Source: Sthenelais limicola (lineage: Eukaryota; Annelida; Polychaeta; Phyllodocida; Sigalionidae). Taken from it: a stretch of 64,000 bases of DNA. A program made the translations under genes and the position numbers. Positions 48,859-59,219 of this stretch are shown piece by piece (the first letter of the stretch is position 1; each line of letters starts with the position of its first letter). A model generated the notes under the pieces. It had not been told where the DNA came from. It did no database searches and worked only from the letters and a program-made list of their open reading frames with translations. The stretch spans positions 87,833,784-87,897,783 of the forward strand of contig OW804096.1 in assembly GCA_942159475.1 (NCBI GenBank), in the 5' to 3' direction.

Positions 48859-51798
48859 GAATCGTCGGGACGTGTCTTGGACAAATGGTCTCTAGCCACG
48901 AGGGATGAAGAACAGGTTATCATCCAACAGTTCTTACGCTTTGGTGAAACTAAGTCCATCGCCCAGGAGATCATCCTTCAAGACACCAGGGAGAATCGTG
49001 AAAGAGTTGCGATCCAGACGCCCAAAACTGAGTCTGAGATCAAGAAATTTATTGAGCGTAGCAATTTGAGCATGTCCAGTTTTGTTCGGGGATATGATGC
49101 CAGACATTTGATTGGCCGGTCAATGGCCTCTGCGACCACATCACCTTCAATTTTAATGCCTCCAACAACTTCTTCAAGTTGTTCCACACGAATCCTGAGT
49201 CCAACTGCACCCATATCTACATATACACCCGCCGTAACACCCCCTGCAAGAGGTTCATCTTCCAACACAGATAACTCAAGCGGAACAGCGGTTGTTCCTT
49301 CCACCAGTCCGATTGGTGCTGGTTCACCTCTTACAAGACTGCAGGGCATGCAACCATTTGATTACCGCCGTGAACACCTCAGTCCAGCGGTGAGCCCAGG
49401 TACCGGGAGCGAGAAGAGTTTAACTCTGTCCTCTTCAGGGAACAAAACACCTGAAGACCTCTCTCTGGGTGGGGCACCCATTGCCTCACCCCCACCAGCT
49501 TCCAACAACCCAATCGCCCTCACCACTCATGTAAACCCTATGGCCCAAATGACACCGACTAAAGCTGATAGCTCAGACGAGATTTCTTCCTATACTTCAG
49601 GTCATCTATCCGATGATGGACAAGATGGCGTTATTAACTACAGCACAAAGGGTCTGGCTAATAGTTCAGTCTATGCAGACAGGAAGGTCAAACACCTTCG
49701 TAAGTCAGCCAACCCGATGAAGAGACATTGGCAGCCAAATCCCCAATTTGGAAGCACATTGATCTCTCCAAGTGGGAAGAAACGTGTTCTGTGCACAGCT
49801 TGCAACAAAACTTTCTGCGATAAGGGAGCTCTCAAGATACATTACTCGGCCGTCCATTTAAAAGAAATGCACAAGTGCACGGTAGAGGGATGTAACATGA
49901 TGTTCTCTTCTCGTCGCAGTCGGAACCGTCATTCAGCTAACCCAAATCCAAAGCTGCACATGCCCAACCAAAAAAGGAAACTTCCGGATGGAGCTTCTGT
50001 GATTGATGAAAAATGCCATCCTCTATCATTGTCAGCTAGTGTTGTAGGTAACAACCCACCTATAACAATGACAGCTCCTACAGACATGTCTATGCACATG
50101 TCTGGTGAAGTCAAACCATTGGTTCCCAAATCAGAGCCAGGAGTTGGGCATGAACAAGCACCCCTGATGCCAGCGGAACTGGGGTTTTATATGGACCCCA
50201 CAACAAGGTTGCCTCTTCTTATTCCTTCTCCAGTGAAGGTGCCCAAACTGGACCTCAGTGCAGGACCACCCCCGGTGACGAGTGCTCCAACTGCACACAT
50301 GATGTCAATGCAGGGGTTTCTTCACTCCCAACATCCAATCAAAATTGAACCATGCGGAAGTCATAGAAGCTCCCGGAAGCGGAAGAGTGCCGTACCAACC
50401 AGGTGTGCGCAGCAAGAGGAGACGTACGTCATGAGTGATGACGATAATGGGAACTTGGTGACGGAGGCTGCGACAGAGGAGAACCTTATGCCACAAAACC
50501 TCACAGTGCCCAAGAAAAGATGCAGCAGCAGTGAAGAAGGCAAAGACGACCATGATGTAGACGCTAAGGACCAATGTACAGACAATGACTCAAGCAAAGA
50601 AGACAGTAACGATGGATGCACTTCAGGCAATTGCAATTCAGGTGATGAAAGGAGGGAAAGTGATGATCCAATTATTGACAGGTCTAAAAGCTATGAGGGA
50701 CTCTCACTTACTGCATTTCATGATATCCAGGCCAAGGCCATAAAGCAAATGGATAGTATCACACAGGCGCGTATCCGTGACGTCTGTAACGATAACCATC
50801 AAAAGGACAATGATTCTAATAACAATGATGAAGATGCTGGAGATGAAGCTGACGTGGATGACGTCACTAACACTACATTGTCTTCAAGAAATGGCAACAT
50901 TTCTGCAATCGACCAAGATGGCAACAGCGACCCACCATCGCCGCTCTCCCCATCAAATAATATATCAGACATGGAATCATCTTCTTCGAGCATGGAAGGA
51001 TCACCAACTCACGCTAATGGCCACAATGGGAAAGATATCGACATGAGCGGTATTCCACTTGACAAAGAAAACCCGAGAATGTGCGCGGCCTGTGGTAAGC
51101 TTTTCCCCAACCCATTTGGACTTAAAACACACTACCAGAATGTCCACCTCAAACTGATGCACACATGTCGCATCGAGGGCTGCAATGCAGCATTTCCATC
51201 CAAGCGTAGCCGTGACCGTCATAGTTCCAACCTCAATCTCCACAGAAAACTTCTTTCCACCTCCTCCTCAGACAGCGAAGGCAAGACTAAAGGTCTAACC
51301 AATAGGGACGACTATATGCCAAGAATCTACGATGGTTACTCAGGTCCTAATCCATACAGTGCAGGACACCAATATGAAAATGATGAAGGAGAGGATTGTA
51401 ACGATTTGGTCGTTAACATGAGTACAAGAACTGATGCTAACATGAATAACTCGGTCAGTGATGGTTACACTGGTAGTTCTTCACCACAGAACTTGGTGAA
51501 TGGAGAGTCTCCATCCCATAACAACGAGGAAAGTGAGGACTACTTGGAAGTTGACAGCCAAGATGATTCGCCAACCACCAACCATGATGGTTCTGTTACT
51601 TGTCATATTTGCCGACAGCTTTTCCGCGACAATCTTGTCCTCAAAGAGCACTACGAGAAAACACATCCCAAGGAAATGTACCGATGCACGATCGGAGGAT
51701 GTGACAAAATTTTCTCTACTAGGAAATCGCGGAACAGGCACAGTCAGAATGATAACTTACACCGCCACTTGTCGCCCAGCAAAAATGGTACACCATGA
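48859..51798 (+). CDS. BNC2: Basonuclin-like protein, terminal coding exon with six C2H2 fingers
   Basis: The exon starts after TTTGTCTTTGCAG and encodes 979 residues to a TGA. Numbering from its first codon, residues 1-90 continue the conserved basonuclin N-terminal region, including QQFLRFGETKSI at 23-34. A Ser/Thr/Pro-rich linker follows, with PEDLS at 198-202 matching the CtBP-binding PxDLS motif. Finger pair 1 uses C312, C315, H328, H333 and C340, C345, H358, H367. An IKIE sumoylation-type motif (494-497) precedes a basic SRKRK nuclear signal (505-509), much like the phospho-regulated signal in vertebrate basonuclins. Residues 555-720 are acidic and rich in Ser and Asn. Pair 2 uses C742, C745, H758, H763 and C770, C775, H788, H795. 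Pair 3 uses C915, C918, H931, H936 and C943, C948, H961, H968. Paired fingers joined by HLK-type linkers and RSRNRHS or RSRDRHS words identify the family, a nuclear sequence-specific DNA-binding regulator. The gene seems intact. Confidence 0.97.
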   Translation, partial: ESSGRVLDKWSLATRDEEQVIIQQFLRFGETKSIAQEIILQDTRENRERVAIQTPKTESEIKKFIERSNLSMSSFVRGYDARHLIGRSMASATTSPSILMPPTTSSSCSTRILSPTAPISTYTPAVTPPARGSSSNTDNSSGTAVVPSTSPIGAGSPLTRLQGMQPFDYRREHLSPAVSPGTGSEKSLTLSSSGNKTPEDLSLGGAPIASPPPASNNPIALTTHVNPMAQMTPTKADSSDEISSYTSGHLSDDGQDGVINYSTKGLANSSVYADRKVKHLRKSANPMKRHWQPNPQFGSTLISPSGKKRVLCTACNKTFCDKGALKIHYSAVHLKEMHKCTVEGCNMMFSSRRSRNRHSANPNPKLHMPNQKRKLPDGASVIDEKCHPLSLSASVVGNNPPITMTAPTDMSMHMSGEVKPLVPKSEPGVGHEQAPLMPAELGFYMDPTTRLPLLIPSPVKVPKLDLSAGPPPVTSAPTAHMMSMQGFLHSQHPIKIEPCGSHRSSRKRKSAVPTRCAQQEETYVMSDDDNGNLVTEAATEENLMPQNLTVPKKRCSSSEEGKDDHDVDAKDQCTDNDSSKEDSNDGCTSGNCNSGDERRESDDPIIDRSKSYEGLSLTAFHDIQAKAIKQMDSITQARIRDVCNDNHQKDNDSNNNDEDAGDEADVDDVTNTTLSSRNGNISAIDQDGNSDPPSPLSPSNNISDMESSSSSMEGSPTHANGHNGKDIDMSGIPLDKENPRMCAACGKLFPNPFGLKTHYQNVHLKLMHTCRIEGCNAAFPSKRSRDRHSSNLNLHRKLLSTSSSDSEGKTKGLTNRDDYMPRIYDGYSGPNPYSAGHQYENDEGEDCNDLVVNMSTRTDANMNNSVSDGYTGSSSPQNLVNGESPSHNNEESEDYLEVDSQDDSPTTNHDGSVTCHICRQLFRDNLVLKEHYEKTHPKEMYRCTIGGCDKIFSTRKSRNRHSQNDNLHRHLSPSKNGTP

Positions 51799-51805
51799 GT
51801 AGGTC

Positions 51806-51811
51806 AATAAA
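51806..51811 (+). terminator. Possible polyadenylation signal AATAAA, proximal
   Basis: It lies eight bases after the stop codon. Use would leave an extremely short 3' UTR, so it may be incidental. Confidence 0.2.
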
Positions 51812-53987
51812 TATTCTTCTATCATCAAGAGGTGCATGGTATTAGGGTTGTCTTCCTCTTTAGAACTGACAAGATAGGGATTTATACAGATACCGCACCG
51901 ATGGCTATGTCGTCATGATAGCGAGATTGATATGTGCAATCTAAAAGAACTGAGCCAGCTCGGAGAAATGTATGCCTTTTTGTATAAAAGAAAAAGAGAC
52001 GAAATTGAACACTTGAACTAACCAGGAAATGAAATTTCTCAAAACACAAATTTTGGAACTGATATTATTTTCGTTTCAGATTTCATTAATGGTGTTCGTT
52101 GTACAGTTATGCCTTTTGTACTTAAATATTTTTACAACGTGCATTTACTGAATGCTAGTCTGATCTAACGCTCGGGACACATGGAACCAAAGAGGAGGAC
52201 AATTCTATCCCGGGGAAACGTGAGAAGCTAAAAAGCAGGAAGAAAACAAAAGGTAACAACACACCAAAGTCGTTGACTCCACGTTTCAGACAGAAAAGCT
52301 TCAAGAAATCAAAATAGGGAAAAACTATATTGAGTGATAAAAAACGATTAGAGATGCAATTGTCTTTCACATTTCTGACCATGCTATTTATTAAATAGTG
52401 TACCTGAGTGTAGGTCTAGCATGAGTTTGCTTCATAGATTTCCATTTGTGGTGTGTGCTTAGGGCATCGGACGGTTGGCATAGAACAAGGAAAGTCTGGA
52501 TGTAGAAATTTTCCAGAAGACCAAAACCAACTTAAGGTCCTTAGGTATATGACACAGATTTAAGGCATTCTAGTTATTTGGACCAATGGGTTATGTCTAG
52601 GTAGACGGGTGAGGTGATTTGCTATTTATTGTATTATTTACATATTAAATTTTATTGGTTGCGTGATAAGATTAAGGTTTAATGGGCTAAATACAAAAAA
52701 AAAACTCTTATAAAAATACTTCATCATTTTGAGCGAAGTTTGCATTTTAATGATTCAAGTTGAGTAGGAGTGAGCTTTGAGTTTGATGTGTACACATGTT
52801 TCCCACCTATAGATGGTCTGTATAGCCATTAGATACATTTATCTATTTAACTAAATATTAATTTATTATGGGTCGCCTCAAGCTGTGTTTGCGGGCTTGG
52901 CCAATTGTGTTGGATGTGAATCTCAGCCAAAGTACCTTGCCATATTGGTACTTGGTAGTGGCGGTATTGACCGTCGTGTAACTTATATAGGTGAGGGTTT
53001 TTTCTTGGCCTTTAATTACCAATTAACGTCATTCTCGAATATCGTGATGGAAAATTAAAAAGAAATATGTAATTATATGGGTGAACGTCACCACAACATC
53101 AGAACCGTATTGTCGTATCACTGTTTTCATGGTGAAAAGCATCATCTAGCAATAGTAATGACCTCAAAATTGTGCACGAGATAATAATGCACTAGACAAC
53201 CAGAAATATACCCACTGGTCCGGCCTCGTGGTGGTTTTCAGTGCACGCCCACCATCGCCTAGGGGATGCAATACCAAAATTCTGGTGCTATGTAACTCCT
53301 ACACAGTTGATAAATATGACATTATAGTGTACAAAGAATTTTTTAGGAATTTGTCTCATTGGTTAATTATTCTCTATTTATTGTGATGTTCACAGGTGCT
53401 AAATGCCACAATTAATAATTTAGAGCTGCATAAAATGATAATTATATATATAGGCCTCTCGAAGCAAAATGACCAATCATATGTTAGATGATGCTCACAT
53501 CAACTGACATGTAGTTGCGTGATGATTTACAATGTGGATTGCATGAAGATATCGAGAAATAGTATTCCTTAGTATGGACACAAATTGTATCAGTTGATTT
53601 CAACTGAAAGGAAATGGATAATGCAAATAAGATTAAAGTGTTCCAGGGTAATGATAATGCAGTCTCCATCAAACTAAATCCTCCCTAGTAGGATAAAAGA
53701 ATGTGGTCTTTCGTCAGAAGAGAGAGCCCTACTTGATATACCATATCATGTATAGTTCTTACACACTTTTCACACATGTACAGGTCGTAGTATTTATTAG
53801 TCACATTATTGAAAAAAACAGGGCTGTTTTAAGGTACAGCGTTTATGTCTTTTTCACATTGCGCCCGTAGCACCCAAACATGTTGGTGTTGCGCAGATAT
53901 GGCAGGGAGTCCGTCTCGGACACGTGTCGCACCGGAAGTTGGATTTCGATTTCCGGTTATATCAGAATCCTCCACACCTGATAATAT

Positions 53988-53995
53988 TGTAGATA
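53988..53995 (+). promoter_or_regulatory. PUF-type RNA element TGTAGATA
   Basis: Exact match to the Pumilio recognition pattern UGUANAUA. It matters only if this region is transcribed as 3' UTR. A second copy lies at 55161-55168. Confidence 0.25.
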
Positions 53996-54513
53996 TTTGA
54001 TGCAACTTCACTTCCTCATCACAGTTTGTACATGTTCGTCTTGCCAGTCACCAAAGCATCCTCTTACGGGGCACATTTTTACTCACTAATTATTGTATCA
54101 CACAGTTTCATCATAGAACCACAATTTAACCTATTTCTTTGGGAAATAATTCACCCGATTCATAGGATCAATGTGTCAAATCCTCAACCCGCAATGGGAG
54201 GGAGAGTTTTTAATTGTATTCATAAACAGCAATAATGTCCGTGATAATGCTTACTTTAAATCACATGATGCCACCTTGCACATTTTTTGTGCAGCTATGT
54301 TTATGTGTGCCCTTTTCTTATAAGACAAACATAAAGTACATTTCCTGAAGAATCCATCAATATTGTCCAATGATATCATCACTGAAATAGGGACTTGAAA
54401 ATATGGGGCAACATATTTCTATTTCTCAATTTTGCTAATTTGTTTTTGAAGCAATACTTACCCGTCATAGAAAAGAAAGTACTTTGACAACGGGTCTGTA
54501 GAGTATTCAATTT

Positions 54514-54519
54514 AATAAA
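54514..54519 (+). terminator. Possible polyadenylation signal AATAAA, distal
   Basis: A canonical hexamer about 2.7 kb after the stop, followed by TG- and T-containing sequence. It is one of several candidates in AT-rich DNA. Confidence 0.25.
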
Positions 54520-55160
54520 GGTATTGCAGTTATTTATGAATCCTAAAGGCCTTGAGATTAAACCATTGTTTGATAATTGGTTGTATTCAGCTATGCAATA
54601 TTAGCATATGTATATGAGTAATCGGGGTTATACAATTTTGTTAACACCTTTACGAATACGAATGATGTTCGGTTTTCAATTACCTTTCATGTTATATTTA
54701 CTGCGATAATTGACATTCGAAAAAGCATTATGCAACACTATAGTATCGAAACGAATGTTTGAATTAAACAGTAGGTCTTTTTGATATTTGTATCAGATAA
54801 CTTCTGTTTATTGTGAGCTTTGCATTTGAATGTATCATAATTGACACCAATTTAGATGAATTATTAAAGTGTGGGCATTGTTACGAATTGGTTTAAGGTG
54901 TCAAAGTATAACATGGTTGAGATGTGGTTCTGTTGGTCTCACTGCGATTGTATCCAATCTGCTTGCTATCTAGAATGTTTTATTTTTCTATCAGCTGCGA
55001 GGCATTTCATACCATTCTGTTTGATGTTCTGTTATTATTTAGACAAAAATATCTAGGGGACCATTGGTAGTATATGCGGCATCCGTAATTATAGTTGGTA
55101 GTTTTATTTTTCTAATGTCCTGAAGGTCTAGTCGGGTAGCTATTTATTTTGTGATGTTTT

Positions 55161-55168
55161 TGTAGATA
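55161..55168 (+). promoter_or_regulatory. PUF-type RNA element TGTAGATA
   Basis: Identical octamer to that at 53988, and likewise dependent on the 3' UTR reaching this far. A related TGTACATA lies at 57060. Confidence 0.22.
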
Positions 55169-56153
55169 TCGATTTATTTAGCTGGTTTGTATATGGTAAC
55201 ACTTTGTACAGTATATGACACTAACTTATTGAAACTAATTTATCACTACTTCTAGGGCTCGTTTTGATTCGGTATGATTCTAATTCTTCACGAGACTCCT
55301 AAACTATGAATTATAATGCTTGATGTTTCAAATGTTTGTGTTTAATAAGTTAGATACAGGCATGTTTGATTCTAATGGTGTACAAAGGTACTTTCGTTTG
55401 TTTTTATTTATGACATTGTTTCTCACCATAGGTCCCCTTCACTCTAAAGTTTACTGCTGCCTCATGTGTGACTGTAATCATTATAGTAATTATATATAGG
55501 AATATGCTTATCAAAAAATTCATTAAGAAAGCAATGTGGAACAGAACTTTGATCAAATACCTTGCTTGAAATGATGAAATGGATTGAGAGAACGGGTAAA
55601 TTATATACTCTGTAACCCAAGAGACAAGAGGACTCGAATTCGTCTCATGGAATTCTTTGCCAAGAGAGGCATCTAGACCATGTTTAACCATCAAAATGGT
55701 TCAGGGGGAAATACAGGTAACACCTAGTCTAGTCAACGCCAAACCATTAATGGTTATTATCTTATCACACGTTGCTGTATCTTACTTTTATGGTCTGAGT
55801 TCCCATGGCTAATATTGTGTAAACTCTGAAACTTCATCATATTTTTGTTATTGACACAGAAGTAAATTTACATCACGTTTCGCATGCTGGAGTACCTAAA
55901 ACCATCTTTTTAAACATCTTTGAGCGAGAATATAAAAGAAAACACATGTGGCTTCCTGAAGCACATCTAAGTGGAAGTTGGCTTCTCTGAATGTGAGTCC
56001 TACTTCCGCATGTGAACATTTAACAGCTTTGCCCTCCTTCTACCTTTGTCCTCCGCGACCGATTCTAACTTAAACCTTCGGCACGTGCCAGGTCATATGA
56101 TCCTCGAAGAAGCAAGGGCCAGGGCCAGCCCTCCTGGTGTCCGTGATTTCTAT

Positions 56154-56167
56154 GTCGCCATGGCGAC
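56154..56167. promoter_or_regulatory. Palindromic RFX X-box-like site
   Basis: GTCGCCATGGCGAC is a perfect 14-bp palindrome with the X-box form bound by RFX dimers (GTNGCCATGGCNAC). It sits in a CpG-richer patch that follows the AT-rich 3' flank. Confidence 0.35.
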
Positions 56168-58575
56168 CGTATCTATGGGGGTAGGCCAGGGTTGATAAGC
56201 ACTATGAATGGGGGAAGGGAATGAAGCCAAGACTGGAGTGATTTGGAAACTTGCCCCTCACTCAGTTCCCACCCTCCCACACCCACAGACACACTCACGT
56301 TGGCCGCGAGCAGTTGTGATGATGACATGTGGGCCGCTCATCGCGTTCCGAGAGAACTCAGCACATGTATTCCGACATCTAGCCACCCCACCATCGCTAC
56401 CACAGCCACTACAGGAACAGGAAAGGCAGCCATGACGGTGTGCCTCTTCCACGTGCCAGGTGGTGCTGCCGCCGTCAAGGTGGTGCGCCTCCACTCTACT
56501 GGCACCATTCAGCAGGACATATAAGGCCTTGCTCGTGGGACGGTGCTATTGGGCCAGAATCTCGTGGGATGGAAAAGAAGGAAAGGGAGGAGGGGGAGGA
56601 GAGGCTACGGTGGTGAAGTGCGCAAGGGAATAGATAGTTGGGGTAGATAGAATAAGGGGAAGAAGCAGCAGCTCCAATGGCTTCCCTCCTGGCTTCTCCC
56701 GGGTCGACGTCACTTGTCATAGTGATAGGCCTCCCACATCTGTCACAATGCTTCATTACCACTCACAGCACGCACCGCCACTGTTGGCCAGCTGTAGCCT
56801 ATACCTGGCCAGCTCTCTCATCCCCCAGACTAACGTAACTGCTGCATGGGGAGGGGGGGGGCGTAAAAACTCTCCTGCGCCCTGCTAAAATGACATATCA
56901 AAGTATGACTTCATTAACATCTTGTCCCCGAGTTCTCACCAAAGTTTGGTGGATATTCCCTGCGCAGCGAAACTATATTAGTTTGTTATGTTTCGATAGG
57001 TATGGGCTGTAAAATATCTCTTTTAACTCTCTTTCTAATACTATCCCATGATCTATACATGTACATAGTTTGAAGAATCATTAAAGACTCAGAAAAAGAC
57101 ATATTCTTACCACGGACTTGTTCCTCATTTAATTACACCCTCGGTGATTAATAAAAACTGTACAAAAGTTACCCTTTAAAAGATGGTAACTGTGCAAAAT
57201 GGCCGATGAGGAACTCCTTGCAAATATCTTATCTCCAGAAGAAAATGTGAATTTTGGGAGACTAGCTAACGTACCTCGGGACGCGATGGGGCCCCAGTCA
57301 ACCCATTCATACCAGAAGTTCACCTTGCTCTGAGCTATCCATCACACCCCTTATACCCCCAGTGTGACAGACTGGGGAACTACTCCTATACTTACTCCAG
57401 CATGCGGTCCGAGTTACGTACAGACACAAACTACATCAGGTACAGAAAGTCTGGAATTTTGTCCTATTTTATAAGTAAGCTTCCAGAATATAAGTACGTT
57501 GTCCTTGTAACTCTGATTATAAGTGTATCACATCATATCGCTGAGAAAAGCAATAATGTTTTTAAAAATGTATTACACTCTAGCAACAATTATGTATTTT
57601 GCTTCATTCTATAATTCAAACTGGCCGGTCCCAATGAATCTCAGTACGTTCATAATCTGGAACCATAATATTGAGTCTTTGTTCTGTATTTTACAAATTC
57701 CACCATTTTAATAGGAATTTGAATCTCACTATTTGGTTTCTCATATTACTTATTGTTTACTCAAAGTTATTCGATCATAAGATATCTGATCGATGATGTT
57801 CATATACCCGTAGAATGCGAGGTTGTTAGAGTTGTGAAGTTACGAATGGTTTGATCTCATTTTCCCTTTACTCCGAGCGATAGCGTTTCACGAGATATTA
57901 CATTGTATCGTTATCAAATAGGATACCCATCATAACTTATTAAAGCTTAAACATCACATGATTTACTGTCTTTGTTGTTTCTTGCACTCTCCACTTAATG
58001 TCATAGTTCTCTCTTATTCTGGGTGATTTTTGGGTGACATTGATTTTTGTTTCAAGGGCAATTTTGTATCAATTCTACTAAAACAAATCATTAATTAAAA
58101 TAAAGTGTCTTACAGCCATCATTTATTCCACGTTGACGGTGCCTCATATTACGAAAATTAAACTTAGAAAGGTTGTTTGTTGAAGGTTGACTTTCTTAAA
58201 CACATTCCTGATTATGGTATCGAAATAATCTCACAAAAATTAGGGCGTAAAGGATAGTGCTCATTTTACGATAACTACCCAGTTTACGTTAATGCATTCA
58301 AATTAATTAGGATTACATAGATCAGTATCTTTTTCTTTTTTACTTCATTGCATATTGGTTGTCTTTAAAGTGGCCAGGCCAATTCTACAAGTAAACCGTT
58401 CCCAGAGCGTATACAATGCTTTTATAGATATTCACTGTTTCACGTACCGGGTATATAGCTGGGTACAACCAGGTTGGCTTCCCTTCTCGGTGAACCACCC
58501 GCTTGTCGTTCAAGAACCGGCCAATCAGGTACTGCCAACAGGTCACGTTCATTACAGGGGGGTTCTTACACCCCG

Positions 58576-58583
58576 TGACGTCA
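58576..58583. promoter_or_regulatory. Full CRE palindrome TGACGTCA
   Basis: Perfect CREB/ATF site inside a CpG-richer stretch, followed directly by an ACGGAAG ETS-like word. No transcript start is recognised nearby. Confidence 0.25.
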
Positions 58584-59187
58584 ACGGAAGATGCATGAGG
58601 TGGCAAGGGGGCTTGCTGAGACTATGATATAACTTTACAGAACTGGCTTAATATTGTTTTCAAGACTATCGCCTCAACCTTTCTCACCATACCCACACTA
58701 AAGAGTATGTGAGTGTGCACTTGTGCCCATTCATCAACAGCTTTCATAATTGTATTTACTAAGACACCAACATGGTCCCATTCTCTATATTTATGTCGGA
58801 GACAAAAAAGAGTCTAATCAGCTCAACATTGAACTCACAGGAAAGTATATGGCTTCCAGGGAAGTTTTAACTTCCCTCCAGTCAACGAAAGTGACACTGA
58901 CAGTGCGCACTGTATAGCAATCCAACATTCGATGCAAATTTAAGAGGCGGAAATAACCAGCGTCAAAGAGAAACAGCATAAGAACAGAGGGAATGAACAG
59001 AATTCAGCTAAGTTAGAGGTCATATTGTCTACATGTTCAGATGTAGAATAGCTCCGAAGCCACACAGCAGCTCGCCCTCGCTTCTGTTTCAGAACCTGAC
59101 CTTTCACTAGCGTTGGCTCTGGGATGAGCATGAGCTTGTGTTCGGGGTCGCGATTTGGGCCGACCTCAGTGACCCGGTAGTGAGCTG

Positions 59188-59219
59188 AGCGCGTGCGCGC
59201 TGTTAGAAGCCACTTCCGG
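59188..59219. promoter_or_regulatory. NRF1-like and ETS sites in a CpG-richer patch
   Basis: GCGCGTGCGC within 59188-59200 resembles an NRF1 site, and CACTTCCGG at 59211-59219 is a consensus ETS site on the minus strand (CCGGAAGTG). This pairing is typical of promoters of widely expressed genes. No coding exon was recognised on either side. Confidence 0.28.

Larger units (their letters stand above)
51799..55500 (+). other. Probable 3' UTR and downstream flank, AT-rich
   Basis: After the stop the sequence is AT-rich, low in CpG and without coding frames, with many ATTTA words, as in long 3' UTRs. Vertebrate BNC2 has a long 3' UTR. Possible cleavage signals are AATAAA at 51806 and 54514 and ATTAAA at 54863, but none is decisive. 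PUF-type TGTANATA words lie at 53988 and 55161. The 3' limit given is a guess based on composition. Confidence 0.45.

Noticed and set aside
48978..51741. Several antisense open frames opposite the zinc-finger exon
   Set aside because: They mirror the codon bias of the real coding strand and carry no independent motifs.
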